NCBI RefSeq assembly: GCF_000283155.1
Contig: NW_004454179.1
Span: 12,806,298 to 12,870,297, forward strand
Length of the DNA: 64,000 nt
DNA from: Ceratotherium simum simum
Taxonomy: Eukaryota > Chordata > Mammalia > Perissodactyla > Rhinocerotidae
Direction: 5' to 3'
The position numbers and the translations under genes were made by a program. The notes under the pieces were generated by a model, which searched no databases, was not told the DNA's origin, and saw only the letters and a list, made by a program, of their open reading frames with translations. This document shows positions 35,301 to 46,522 of the stretch, piece after piece (positions within the stretch are counted from its first letter, which is position 1; every line of letters begins with the position of its first letter).

Positions 35301-37019
35301 CCAGAGACATGGGGCTCACTCCTCCTGCTGTTCCAGGGTTATACAGCTGTGGTGACATAAGACAGGTGAGGCGGCAGGAGGGTCCCTAAGCCAGAACTCT
35401 ACTTCTGAGCAGCCCTGACCTTATACGGAGAAGTGGGCTTGCCTTTTTTCGGAGCAAGCTCCAAAACAAACATCTCTCTCTCCTCGGTGGCTGCCTCCAA
35501 TCGCACCACTGGAGATCCCTTCCTTTGGGTCCTGAGGTGCTTAGGGTTTCCAGAGCCAGGCCCCTAGGACAAATGCAGCTCCCCTAGGGGGTGAGGAGGT
35601 GGGGCCGGTACTGTGACAAAGGTTGAAGGCAAAGCTGTGCGGGAAGGAGGCCAGCGTGGGTACCTGGGGTGAAGGGCCCAGGTCTTATGCTGGTATGTGG
35701 CTCTGCCAGGTGAGGACTGCTGCCGCCAACCACCTTGGCGATAACTCCAGGCACAAGGGCAGAGCCTGCCTCTCTCAGAGTGGAACATGCTGTGAAGACC
35801 CCAGACTCAGGAGGGCCATGAGTCAGACCTATGTTGGCATCACAGCCCTGTTTCTCAGAGAGCATAGTTCCTGAGGCTCCTGCAGTAGGAGTCTGAACTC
35901 ACTTTCCCCAGCAGGCCTACTGGGATTTCTTCAGCATCTCTACAGCTACTTGTTGCCCACAGGCATAGGAATCAGAGGCCCAGGAACATCCCTGTTCTGT
36001 TCTGCTTTTGACCGCAGGTGACTCACTTCCACTCAATTTTTCTGTGCCTCAGTTACTCTATCTATAGAATGGGCACAGCCATTCTTTGGTCTGCCTTCCT
36101 TTCTGGGCTCAAAATATTGGAAAGGAACAGAGTGGGACAGGAAAGAAGAACAGGCCCCTCCCCTCTGGGAGTGTCCTCTAAACACAGCCCAGAGAGGCTC
36201 CTATGCACGGGGCCTTCCCCCGCAGCAAACTGAAACCGAAAGAGAACATCCTAGGAACCAATTCGAGCTCCAGTAAGCTGTGGGCAAACTGCTGATGGAT
36301 GTCTTGGGCCAGAGTCTGTCCCTGGCCCTGCATCTCAGACTAACGGACTCAGGCCCTCCTCTCTCCACCTGCAGAGACTCCTGCTGCAGATGGCTTGAGG
36401 CACTTGGGCCCGCTCCCCGAGAACCCTGGAACCAGCAGCCTCCTGGAGAGCCATCCGCAAGGCCCCAGACAAGACAAAGCCTCAGCTCCCAATGACAGGG
36501 CAGCTGCTGAGGACCCTCCCTGGCCCCAGGACCTGGCTTCACTCCCCTGTCTGGGCCCTCTTCCCAGGTCCTGGCAGCCTTCAGCTCAGCAGGGGGCAGT
36601 CAGCTCCCCACCCAAACACTAGCCAACCGCCTCAGGCCTGGCCTTTCCTCAGACAATCCGCCAGGGGCCCGAGGACCCCAGACCCCACAGTGATGTCATG
36701 GCCTGCCTTCCCTACCAGCTAACCCAGTTCTCCAGCCCCCGCCTGGACCCTGGCTTGGAATATGGCCCCAACATGGGAAGCTGCTGTAGGGCACCCTTAA
36801 GCTGGGTGCTACCTTCCCCATGGGCCTCAGAGGGCATGGGGACCCTGAACACAGGCTGGACAGTTACACCCACGCTGCCACCCTGGCCTTGAATTAACAC
36901 GAGCTGGTTAATTACCGCGCGCTGTGGAGACATTCTTCCACCACCAGGCGAACTGCTGGCCTGCAGCCCAAACCAACAGGGGAAACTTCAGCCTCCTCGG
37001 CCCTCTCCCCGCCAGATGG

Positions 37020-38200
37020 AAATAACGTATAGCTGCAAAGGTGGGGGAGGAGGAAGGGAACAAAAACCAGCCGTTTGAGGAGCCAGGCCGGAACCCTAGT
37101 GGCCGGCCAGCCGTCCGGGGCACTCACCGCTTTCGTTCTTCTCAATGACATCCACCACCTCCCCGGCCTGGAGGCTCAGCTCCGAGTTCTCTTGCTTCTT
37201 ATAGTTGGACACCACCACGTACTGTTCCAGGATCATGGGCTCGGCGTTGGTGTCGGCACCTGGCGAGGGCAGAAAGCACGCGGTGAGCCAGCGGCCAGCC
37301 ATGGCCCCGCGGCCGGGGCGCCCCCTGTCCATGGGCCTCGGGGGAGGCTGCTCTGTCGCCAGCGCCACTCCCAGGGGCTGCCCGCAGCCAGGGCTCGCAG
37401 CTCACTGGGCCCCAAGGACAGGCCATATAGCAAGCCCCCACACCGGCCCGCTGTAGCGCGGGGACCGGGGGACATGGGGAGCCGGGGGACAGAGGAGGGG
37501 TGGTGGGGAGTAGAAAGAGACAGAGACGGAGGCCAAGGAAACTGAGAGGAAAAGCCTTCTGCCGTGATGAGTTAGTCCCAGCCCCGCACGAGGGAGTCAG
37601 AGGAGAGGCCTGGGGCGGACACGGTCTCTCCAGACCCCTGGGCCGCAGGGGCGCGAGGGGAGGGCCGCGAGCGGGCGGGTGGGCGGCCCATGAGGGCTGA
37701 GGCCAGAGCACAGGAGAGAGAGAAAGGCAAGGCCCGAAGGAGGGCTCCTGCCTCCCTCCAGCCCCTGTAAACCCAGAGAAAGAAAGTCAGCAGTCCTCCC
37801 CTCGGGAGGGAGAGGGAGAGAGCGGGAGAGAACGTCTCCGCAGCCAGGGCCCAGGCAAGAAGTCAAGAGGGTTTGAGGCCGCCAATCACTGGGGTTTACT
37901 CGCAACCCTTAAATAGAAACACATGAGACCCATCGAATGAGGAGCCGGGGGTGGAGGCAGGGGAGGGGGAGGAGGGCTGAGACTGTTTACTTGAAACCCA
38001 AGAAGAAAGTCCCAGCACCAGCGGCTCTCGAGCCCAGCCCACCCCCCGCCAACTTTTCCTCAAGTCCGGCTCCGTCCCTGCCCCTCGGGCTCACCCAGGC
38101 GCTGCCACCGAGCCCAAGGGCCTGGTGCAGATGGAGCAGCCCTGGGCCCGCTCTCCCAGCCCCGCTTCCAGAGGGAGCATCCTCCAGCGTCGCTGCCGCC
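37020..38200. promoter_or_regulatory. GC-rich, CpG-bearing region around the SH3-1 exon
   Basis: CpG dinucleotides are much denser here than in flanking introns, with GGGCGGGTGGGCGGC near 37674 and GCCCCGCGGCCGGGGCGCC near 37303, both Sp1/KLF-like. A TTAATTA homeodomain-type site lies just outside at about 36909. The region could be an exonic CpG cluster or a weak internal promoter; no TSS element is visible. Confidence 0.3.
37128..37259 (-). CDS. SH3PXD2A: SH3PXD2A exon: first half of SH3 domain 1
   Basis: On the minus strand a CTCGCCAG acceptor precedes GT GCC GAC and the exon ends GAA AGC G before a GTGAGTG donor. It is 132 nt, phase 1 at both ends, 43 full codons. The peptide is [12 protein letters not shown], then [20 protein letters not shown] and [18 protein letters not shown] replaces the classic ALYDY start of an SH3 domain, and [16 protein letters not shown] is the RT-loop and following strand, with the usual E-L-S-(F/L)-x-x-G-(D/E) pattern. 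The domain is completed by the exon at 8911 across a Gly codon. The short segment before the SH3 carries the ATG of EPM, but its context is weak, so I do not call a start there. Confidence 0.98.
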
Positions 38201-38809
38201 CTCTGGCCACAGGGAGACTGACTCAGTCTCCCTCTGCCTTTAAGCTCTGGGGCTCGTGGCCAGGCTCCTGGAAGCCTCCAGCTGCCCTCTCCTGGCAGTT
38301 TCATGAAGCTCGAGGGGTCAAAAGGTGGGCTCAGCAGAAGGAGGGCAGGCGGGCAGGAAGCTCCCAAGAGCAAGCAACTTCTCTGTCCTCAGCCACTGAG
38401 CCAGGGCAACATCCATTAAGCAAGCATGGGGCTGGGAGGTGGACAGACTGGGCGCCCATCTCAGCTTACTGGCTGTGTGGTATTGGACATGCTGGGTGGA
38501 GGTGGGCATAAAACATCTAAGACAATACATGCCCTGCTAGGAGCTGAAAGGATCCAAAAACCAGAGACCTACTGGTCACTTCCTACAGGAAGCCTTCTTA
38601 GACTACCTCCAGCCCAAAGAGAATTCCTAGTACACGTAAACTGTGTCTACCCCCCTATACATCTGCCAATCTTCTGGAAGGCTGGGGGCTTCACACAACC
38701 ACCCTGGCTATAGAAATGGCTGAGAGGGTCCCTAGGCACCACACGGCCCCCTTGGTGCTTCAGCCTGCAGCCACATTCCCTGCATGCCTGGGTCTAACTT
38801 GGCAAATGT

Positions 38810-38975
38810 TCTGTGCCAGGCATGTACACTGTCCCACTTTATTCTCATAACAACCTTCTTACGTCCCAATTTCACAAAAGGCAGCTCAGAGGCCCAGAGA
38901 GGGCAAGAGGCTTGCCCCAGCTCACACAGCTGCAATGGAGAAAACCAAATTCACTTGGTGTTTTAGGTCTAAGCC
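38810..38975 (-). mobile_element. MIR SINE fragment
   Basis: TGCCAGGCATGTACACTGTC, TTATTCTCATAACAACCTTC and AGCTCAGAGGCCCAGAGAGG, then TTGCCCCAGCTCACACAGCT. Confidence 0.75.
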
Positions 38976-39040
38976 CATCTCTCTTTCCATTAACAGAACT
39001 GCCTCTGATTTCTGTTTCCAGACATCCCCTTCTTCTAGCA

Positions 39041-39458
39041 CAATGAACCTCAACTCGGTCTCACAAAATTGCCTGGGGAGCTTTTAAAGAATACTGGTGC
39101 CTTGGGGCTGGCCGGTGGCGCAAGTGGTTAAGTGCGCACGCTCCACTGCGGTGGCCCGGGGTTCGCCGGTTCGGATCCCGGGAGCGCACCGACGCACTAC
39201 TTGGAAAGCCATGCTGTGGCGGCGTCCCATATAAGGTGGAGGAAGATGGGCACGGATGTTAGCCCACAGCCAGTCTTCCTCAGCAAAAAAAGAGGAGGAT
39301 TGGCAGATGTTAGCACAGGGCTGATCTCCTCACAAAAAAAAAGAATACTGGTGCCTGGGCCCCACCCCTGAGACCCAGATTTAACTGGTCTGGGGTATTT
39401 TTTAGACACTGGCTCCTCCCCCGTGGTTCTTAGGTACAGCCAGGGGTGAGAAGCACTG
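39041..39458. mobile_element. MER5-like hAT-Charlie element, split by an ERE SINE
   Basis: The ends are inverted: AACCTCAACTCGGTCTCACA at the left and GGGGTGAGAAGCACTG at the right. Between them lie TGCCTGGGGAGCTTTTAAAG and GGGCCCCACCCCTGAGACCC, which fit the MER5 family of nonautonomous hAT elements. The SINE at 39103-39339 interrupts it. Confidence 0.7.
39103..39339 (+). mobile_element. ERE-type SINE inside a MER5-like element
   Basis: Head GGGGCTGGCCGGTGGCGCAA, B box GGTTCGGATCC, TATAAGGTGGAGGAAGATGG module and TTAGCACAGGGCTGATCTCC tail. Perfect 17-bp target duplication AAAGAATACTGGTGCCT at 39086-39102 and 39340-39356. Confidence 0.94.
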
Positions 39459-40029
39459 CCTAGATCTTTGGGTCTTTCCATTGGGGGGGCTCTATTCAAC
39501 CTGGGGCAGGGGGCAAAGGAGGGGAAAGAAATCCCCTGCCCCTGGCAGTTTGCCATGAGGTGTGGGCCCCACAGCCCCAGCTCAGCCCTCTGGAGACCCA
39601 GAAGGGACGCTGCCACATGGATACATACAAGCACAGCCCCAGGCAGCCCCTCCAAAGCCAGGATTGTATTTCAGGCAGAAATGCAACCAACAGCTGGGCA
39701 GCAGGGCCAGCCCAGCCCTGCACTTGGATGGGGCCAGCTTCTGCGCCTGCTCTGCCAGCCGGACAGAGGCCGCACTGGGCACAGCGCTGACAGAGACTAC
39801 CTCCTACTGTGCCCCTGGGGGACATCAGTGCCTCTGTGGCCAAGAGCACTTCTTAAGTGCACCCAGCACAAAAAGGGCCAGCCCCTCCCTGTGGGATACA
39901 GGGGCTCCCTTTCCAATTTGTGCGAAAGGAAAACTCGATACAAACAGAAGAGAGGGGTTCCCCAGCAGGTTAGAGAGCTTGCAAATCCTGAGAGCACTCA
40001 GATTATACCGAAAAGCAACAGCGAGTCCT

Positions 40030-40260
40030 CGTTAGGGCTCACTCGCGGTCAGCACTGTGCCAAGTGCCCGACCACATCATCCTGCTGTCTCGTTTGATCC
40101 TCATGACAACCCTGTGCGGTAGGTCCTGTTATGTACCCATTTTACACACAGGCAGACTGAGACTCATGAGGGTAAGTAATTTTCCTAAGGTCACACGGCT
40201 GGGACTGAACCCAAGCCCACCTGACCCTGTTGCTTGTGTTCTGAACTTCTGCACTGTACA
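40030..40260 (-). mobile_element. MIR SINE
   Basis: TTTGATCCTCATGACAACCC, CCATTTTACACACAGGCAGA, TTCCTAAGGTCACACGGCTG and GGACTGAACCCAAGCCCACC in reverse MIR order. Confidence 0.85.
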
Positions 40261-41934
40261 CGACCTACAGAGAGCCACTTGTCCCCGGTTTCCAAGGAGG
40301 GACCCTGCCTCATCCTATCCCCCCGAGACTGAGTGTGGGTTCCTGTTGACTCTTGCTACATCCGTTGACCAGATCACAGTGCCCATTAGGTGGCAGGAAC
40401 TCAGTGAGTGTTTATGAAATGAATGGACGAAATGAATGAACAGGCAGGCAGACGAACAGAGTGATTTAATGGTTTGTTTGGAGCCAATACAGATAAACCA
40501 GGCAGGGCCTCACCTCTGAAATCTGGGAAAACTAGACAACTCAACTCTGGGAGGGAGAAAGGGGAGATGGGGAAACAGATGCACAGAGGAGCAAGGAGCG
40601 ATGGGTTTGTGGCCAGAAGCTTCTAGAGAGGACAAGTGGGGTGCTGGGAGTGGAGAGACATCCGTTCATTTTGATCTAAGCCAAGGAAATCTGAGGCAAG
40701 ATTTCAAAGAGGGGAAAAATCCACATACCCCCGCCCCCAGCTCCTTGGAAAATTGGCCTGAGCTTTCTGCAGACTGACACTCTGCGACACAGGTAGAAAA
40801 GTTAAGAAAAAGTTCTCCAGGCATTCTAGAGCACAGAAGACAGGTGGCAGCACTTCTTGGAGGCTACTCCAGAGGCTGTGGGACGGGATAGATGGACACA
40901 CAGACAGACACTGTCCTCCTGGCTCCCCTCCCCTCCCCCAGCACACGCAGGCTCCCAGCTCGCTCTCTCTGGCATCTGCCTCTTAGGGTGTTGCCTGCCT
41001 GGGGCTGCCCGGGCGGGCGTGAGCTGGGAGCAGGTATCCAGATGAGAAACCACTCAGCAGGCGGGCCGGTGGGTGATGTCATCCCACAGAGGCTACTCTG
41101 GATCCCCTCCCAGCCAAGGCCTGGAAAATTGGGGGCTGAAGGAGTGGGCCCAAGGGAGGGGGAGGGGCAGTGGAGGGAGCCTCCTGTCTTCAGAGGGGAA
41201 GGGTTTGGCAGAGGCATGGAGAAGGGGTGTACCTCTTCCAGAGAGCAGAGCCCCTCCCAGGTTGGAAGGGGACTTCATCAGACTCTCATCCAGGGGTGGG
41301 CCCTTGTGCCTTACTAGAGCCCCTGGCTGGATCTGCTGGGGCTCCGGCAGCTCCCTGGAGCCCTGCCCCACCCTTGCCTCCCACTGCATCCCTCCAACTA
41401 CCACCTGGATGGACCCTGATCCTGGCTGCCAGCTTACACTTCTAAACGAGGCTTTTGCCAAGGCAGTCCCCGGCTCCAACACTTTCAATGGGTCCCTGTT
41501 GCTTATAGAATAAAGGCGAAAATAGTCTTTCTTGACAATCTGAGCTCCCCAAGTTCCCTGACACACAGCCCCTCTGTTCCAGGCAACATTCATGATTCAA
41601 CACACGTGTATTGAGCACCCACTATGTGCCAGCCACACTGTTCCATGCAGGTTCTTACTTCCAAGCCTTTGCTTTAGCTGTTCCCCCGGCCTGGAATGCC
41701 TTCCCTTCTACCAATCCCAATTCTGCCATCTCTGCCCCTCCAGGAGTCACCTGATCGCTGCAGCCGCAGCGCTTGCTCTGGTCGAGTACTGGATTTTTTA
41801 TGGGGCCCTGCTTCCCACCTAGACCATGTGCTTTAGACAAGAGTCTCTCTGATGAGAGTAGACACCAGGACTGGCACCAGAGGACAGGGCACTGGACACA
41901 ATAATTGCCCGAGATTCATGATGCAAAAGCAGAA

Positions 41935-42120
41935 AATTGGAGTCAGAGAGTCTGAGTGCCCTTACTAGCCCTGTGGCCCTGGGGAGGACACAACCCCTCT
42001 GAGCTTTAGCTTCCTCATCTGTAACCAGGAACAACAACAGTACCTACCTCACTGGGTGGTTCTGAGCATGGTATGAGGTGACAGGGTTAATGCCCTATGT
42101 AAACTACAGACGGCGTTTAT
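41935..42120 (+). mobile_element. MIR SINE
   Basis: CTAGCCCTGTGGCCCTGGGG, CTCTGAGCTTTAGCTTCCTC, ATCTGTAACCAGGAACAACA and GGTGGTTCTGAGCATGG. Confidence 0.8.
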
Positions 42121-43504
42121 GAAGCAAACAGGAAATGGGAGATTTGGGGAGGAGCAGGGGGCGTTTAGGTTCCTCTGAGCCTCACCACCAGCAGGCGGCT
42201 CAGGGCAAGGGCCACAGGCACCAGGAGAAGGGCAGCCGCAGCTGTGTTCCTGCAACGCACCTCTCTCTCTCAGACCCCACCTCCTGGCAGGCAGTGGGCA
42301 CTTGCCAGCTGGAGAGCCAGATCAGAGACCCCTGGGCCCACCCTGGGGTGGAGACCAGGTTACGCAGCTGAGGACCCTTATCTATAAGGATCTCCAGCGT
42401 CAGCCCCTTACCTCTGAGTTTCCTGTCTCATCGAAGTCTCCAGTATTCCAGATGGGGAAACCAAGGCCCAGAGAGAGCTGGCGACTTGCCCAGGTCTCCA
42501 GCCCTGGCCCTCCAAGTCTGGCTGGTTTCTCAGTCCCACACCACCTCCCCTCAGCTTTTCACTCCAAACAGCTGGGCTCATCCTGAGAAGCCAAGCCCTG
42601 CGGTGGCCCTGGCCCCAGGCTCCCCATGCTCTCCACGACCCTCCCAAACCCTGGGCATCCTACCAAAGTCCCTCTAGTACCTCACAACTGGTTCCTCCCA
42701 GGCCTCGGCCTGCCGGCTTCTCCACAGGCCTCGGGCAGCCAGGCTATACGTCTGGTGAATAAAATGTACTGCTGTGGGCCAAGCAGGCTCTGGCTCTCCG
42801 GCTTGTGGAGAGGGAAGAGAGGGACAGGAGCCCAGGGACTGGCTCAGGCCCAGGCCCTCGTCACAGGCAACACCAGGATGATCGCAATGAGTCCTGCTGC
42901 CTGCTGCCTTCTCTGGCCCCTCTCAGGAGGTCTACGTCCCCTCCCTGCCCACAGCTGTGTGTGGGGGGGCTGAGCCTCAGGCTCTGACCCCTGGGGCTAG
43001 CCCAGCCCCCCTCTGACCCCTGACCCCTCTGTCTGGTCCCCCAACCCCTGAGCCTGAACCTCTGCTTGCAAGTTTGGGCTGGGAAAAGGGGGTCAGGGAA
43101 CACTCTCAGAGATGGAGGACCCTTCCGGAGATCCCGCCCCTCTGCCTGCCACCATCTCCTTCAAGCAGCGGAGAACCCTGCTGGCCAGGTTTTCTGCCAT
43201 TGTCCAGTAAGACAAAGACAAGCTCCTGACCCCTGGTCTAGCTCTGCCCAGACACAGGCCCAAGTCCCTGAGGCCCCACAGGCCCCATCCCAGGCCAGGC
43301 AGCCCAAAGCCTGGAAAGGCCTGAAGCCAGAGGCAGCTCCCAGCCCTGGATCCCTGCGTGGGGGCTGTGATCTCTGTCACAGGGCTCCAGGCCCGGTGTC
43401 AGGGACTTCAGCTCTCTGCCTCAGTTTAACTGCCTGATGCGATATTCATCACCTCTGGCGGGCCCATCTCACAGGATGGCCACTTGGGTTAATGCTGAAG
43501 ATGA

Positions 43505-43680
43505 TGGGAGCCTCATCATCACCTGAGCACTTTCTGTGTGCCAGGCTCCTGTGAGGTGGCACTGCATCCGCTCAGAGAAGTTACGCAACCCGCCCAAAGC
43601 GGCATAGCCAGGACGTGGCAGAGTTGGGATTGAAACCCACATACTCCAGGTCCTGAGTGCATTTGCTCACACACTGTGCC
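43505..43680 (-). mobile_element. MIR SINE
   Basis: GAGCACTTTCTGTGTGCCAG, CGCTCAGAGAAGTTACGCAA and GGGATTGAAACCCACATACT. It ends about 250 bp from the 45-nt exon. Confidence 0.75.
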
Positions 43681-43926
43681 ACGTGGTCATCACCCATCAA
43701 AGGGCTCCAAGGCTGGATCTCAGACCTAAAAAGGGTTAAAAGGAAAGCAGAGGGTACAGCCAGTGGAAGGGCAGGAGAGGGCTGAGGAGACACCCGAATG
43801 CTGACAGAGAGCTGCTACACGTCACAGGGAAGCGTGCGGACAGCAGCCGGCGGCACTGGCTCCCACACATGCATGCTTGGGACACACATGTTCCCTCACA
43901 GGCACTCACATGCACACAGGCAGTAC

Positions 43927-43971
43927 CTGTCACGTCCTTCTTGGGAGACTCAGTCCAGCTGGAGAGCCACA
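43927..43971 (-). CDS. SH3PXD2A: SH3PXD2A 45-nt exon between PX and SH3-1
   Basis: On the minus strand the acceptor CTCGGAAG precedes TG TGG CTC and the exon ends GTG ACA G before a GTACTG donor. It encodes V-WLSSWTESPKKDVT-G with codons shared at both ends. The human protein has nearly the same segment after SKRKS, which confirms the exon. It is symmetric (45 nt, phase 1), so skipping removes 15 residues in the linker between the PX domain and SH3-1 without a frame change. The linker holds a Ser-Pro site. The acceptor is unusual: an AAG acceptor with a G-rich stretch before it and the likely branch point about 64 nt away. Confidence 0.96.
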
Positions 43972-44040
43972 CTTCCGAGTCCCCCGAGAGCAAGCAGCAG
44001 CACGAGAGGAGAATCAGAGGAGGAGAGAGAACCGTTAGGC
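43972..44040 (-). promoter_or_regulatory. SH3PXD2A: 3' splice region with a distant branch point
   Basis: Reading on the minus strand, GCCTAACGG (branch A at about 44035) is a near-consensus branch site. It is followed by a C/T-rich tract, then GCTGCTGCTTGCTCTCGGGG and CTCGGAAG. There is no AG dinucleotide between the branch site and the acceptor, about 63 nt. This long AG exclusion zone is the signature of a distant branch point, common at alternative exons. Confidence 0.6.
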
Positions 44041-44814
44041 AGGCAGGAGGTCCACCCGGCGAGTGGAGTGGCTGCAGGCGCCGCGTTGGGCCGGCAGCGG
44101 AAGGCGGGGGAGGGGAGGGGAGTGATTTCCTGGCCCTGGTCTGGCTGCTGGGCGTGGGCCGGCGTGATTACAGAGGCGCTGGGACACAGCCGGCTGGGAC
44201 CGGGATAATGAGGTGTCTGGCGAAACGCAGGAATCCTCTGTAGCACAGAGAATCCTACACAATCCTGCCTGGAAGAGGGCCCATGGGTTATCACTATCCT
44301 GGAGAAGCCTGGATCTTTCTCTCTGGCCATGTGGGTGGCTAGCCTCATAGGGCCCGGTGGCTCCAAGGATCCTCACAGGCCAGCAGGCTCAGCAGCCTGG
44401 ACCTGGAACCTCAAACACGAGGGTCGGAGAGCCCAGACCCACCATTGGGCCCGAATGTGTTGTCCAGCCCTCGCCCCCGCCCCACCCCCTGAGGAAGACA
44501 GGCCCAGCAGAATAGAAGGAAGCCTCACTTTAGAGAGTCTCACCCCCCAACTCCAGCCCAGAAGGATGGGGACCTTTAGTGACCAAAAGAGATGAGGGCT
44601 CTCTTCCAGGCTCAGACAGTCGTGTCTGATCTGGGCCTCAGTTTCCGCATCTATGAAGTGAGGTTAAAAACTGTCCTCCTGCTAAGAGGAAGGAGCGAAG
44701 TCAAATCACCTAAAAGAACATACAATTATGAGACGTGATACGGTAACATTATAATGAGGTAGAAAGCTCTTAGGCTCATCAACAGTGGGGACATTTTTAG
44801 AGCATCAGTGGGTC

Positions 44815-45010
44815 AACATGTGAGGAGCACCGACAGTACCCACAGTGTACACTGGCGCATTCACTCCCCATGACGATCCCTTAACTGGGCATGCATTTTT
44901 ACCCCATTTTACAAGGGAAGATTCTGAGTTCAGACAGGGAAAGTAACTGGCCCAAGTTCCCATGAGCACAGAGCAGCAGAGCCACAAATGGAACCAGGTC
45001 TGAGAACATC
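44815..45010 (-). mobile_element. MIR SINE
   Basis: CATTTTACAAGGGAAGATTC, CAGACAGGGAAAGTAACTGG and CAGAGCCACAAATGGAACCA in reverse MIR order. Confidence 0.65.
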
Positions 45011-45174
45011 CCGGCTGGTGCTTTCTCTGCTGCTGCTTGTCGCCTCCAAAGGACCACAGTGCTGGCTGCAGCGGAGACAACGAGAAGGAAACGCTGAGAT
45101 GTAGGTGTGCGAGGCAAACCCTCGCACTGTGCACCCAGCGCTGGCCAGGAGAGCTGCCTGACCCAATGCCAGAT

Positions 45175-45375
45175 AGCAACAATAATCCTAACAGCAGCAA
45201 ATGTTTATACAGCATTTACCGTACACTAAGTATCATGCTGAACACTTACATATGGTAACTCATTTGCGTTTCACAATAATCCTATAATGATAAGATACTC
45301 CTTCCACTTTGCAGATGGGGAAAATGAACCAGAGAGGTTAAGTAACTTGCCCAAGGTCACACAGCTAGTACAGTG
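45175..45375 (-). mobile_element. MIR SINE, well preserved
   Basis: CAGATGGGGAAAATGAACCA, GAGGTTAAGTAACTTGCCCA and AGGTCACACAGCTAGTAC are close to the MIR consensus, preceded by TTTACCGTACACTAAG. Confidence 0.88.
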
Positions 45376-45559
45376 TCCACCTCTTGTGGGGACACAGACC
45401 TCAGAGACCTCAGGCAATCAGTTTGACACCGCTCACCATTTGAAGCAGCTAACTCTCCCTCACTCAGCAAGCCACCTTCCAGCTGCAGGTCGGCTTGCCA
45501 TGTAGGACTGGGAAGCCTGGTCCTTCCAGCTCTCACTGTAAACCAACAGAACAGAGCTC

Positions 45560-45790
45560 TGGTGGGGAGGTTTAGTGAGGCCTCAAGAGTCTGACTGGAT
45601 TCAAATCCAAGCTCTATCCCTTTGAGGAAGTTACTTAACCTCTCCAGACCTGTTCCCTCACCTGTAAAAATGGAGATGAACTGATACGCTTACCTTCTAG
45701 GTTGCTGTGGGGATTAAATAAGGTAATATGCAATGAGTGCCCCAGTATATAGTCAGTGCTCAATGATAGTTAGCCACCATTGGCAACATT
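45560..45790 (+). mobile_element. MIR SINE, well preserved
   Basis: TGGATTCAAATCCAAGCTCT, TTACTTAACCTCTCCAGACC, CTCACCTGTAAAAATGGAGA and GGTTGCTGTGGGGATTAAAT. Confidence 0.88.
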
Positions 45791-46522
45791 TACCATGAGC
45801 TTGGTTCAATCAGCTCTGGGGGCCCCAGGAAAACCACACTCCTAGAGCTGCAAGGAGAGAACCGGACAGTGTTTGATACTGGATGCACCAAGAAAATGCT
45901 GGCACCTGGTTAGAAATCCCTCCCCGTACACACCCCCAGACACCACTCCAGCTGAAACTGGGGGCAGAGGGACTCCGGGGGACTGCACCCAGAGACAAAT
46001 CTGTGGCCAGAGCCTCTCCCTGGGCCTAGCAGCCCGACACCTCCCTGGGCAGCAGGAGTGCTGTGGCCCTGCTTTCCAGCCCTGGTGGGGCTGAGACAAG
46101 GTGGATACACCCCGGCCCCTGAGGCTTTAAGCTGGTGTGGCCGAGTGGGTCTGAGTTCAGAATATGAGGCTTCATCGCCTGGTGCCACATCTTTTGGGGG
46201 CTATAACTTCCTATCGCTGTACCCCAGATGTGGCGAAGTGGGCTGCCCCTTGGCAAGGCCATCCTAACCCCCCGGGCAGGCCTAGGGCCAGGCCCATCCC
46301 AGCCCCATCTGGCCCCACACAGCCCTGTGCTGACCCAGCTATGAGGTTACCCACACCTCTCTCCATCTCTGCTGACTTGGTTACTTTGTACACCTTCCTT
46401 TTTGGTTTCTTTTGGGGTTCTTCAGAAGGAGCCTTTTTGGGAAATGCTAAGCTCCTTCAGTGAGCCAAAGGGAATTATTTCACCTGTGCCTGGAGAACCC
46501 AAGAAGACTTATTCTGCTAGAA

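Larger units (their letters stand above)
9025..37127 (-). other. SH3PXD2A: 28-kb SH3PXD2A intron splitting SH3 domain 1
   Basis: Donor GTGAG next to 37128 and acceptor AG next to 9024. The contents are an L1 3' end (10190-10560), GA-rich tract (13452-13550), a TAAT-rich motif cluster (13695-13770), a motif-dense block at 19140-19450, a CRE palindrome (22590), an octamer/CCAAT pair (about 24400), two ERE SINEs (27754 and 29231) and many MIR and L2 pieces. The stretches 10600-13440, 14260-15510, 15760-16990, 17020-19130, 22800-24320 and 32530-36880 look like unique intronic sequence to me apart from faint old repeats. I see no gene in them. Confidence 0.9.
37260..43926 (-). other. SH3PXD2A: 6.7-kb SH3PXD2A intron
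   Basis: Intron from a GTACTG donor next to 43927 to the acceptor at 37260. The right side (41000-43400) is GC-rich unique sequence with MIR and L2 debris, including an L2-like TTTGCTTTAGCTGTTCCCCC stretch at about 41660. It contains a MER5-like element split by an ERE SINE at 39041-39458. I see no gene. Confidence 0.88.

Noticed and set aside
37075..37545. Open frame opposite the SH3-1 exon
   Set aside because: It is the antisense shadow of a real coding exon in GC-rich DNA.
39468..40097. 209-codon open frame on the plus strand
   Set aside because: No domain, low-complexity composition, and its end lies in a MIR.
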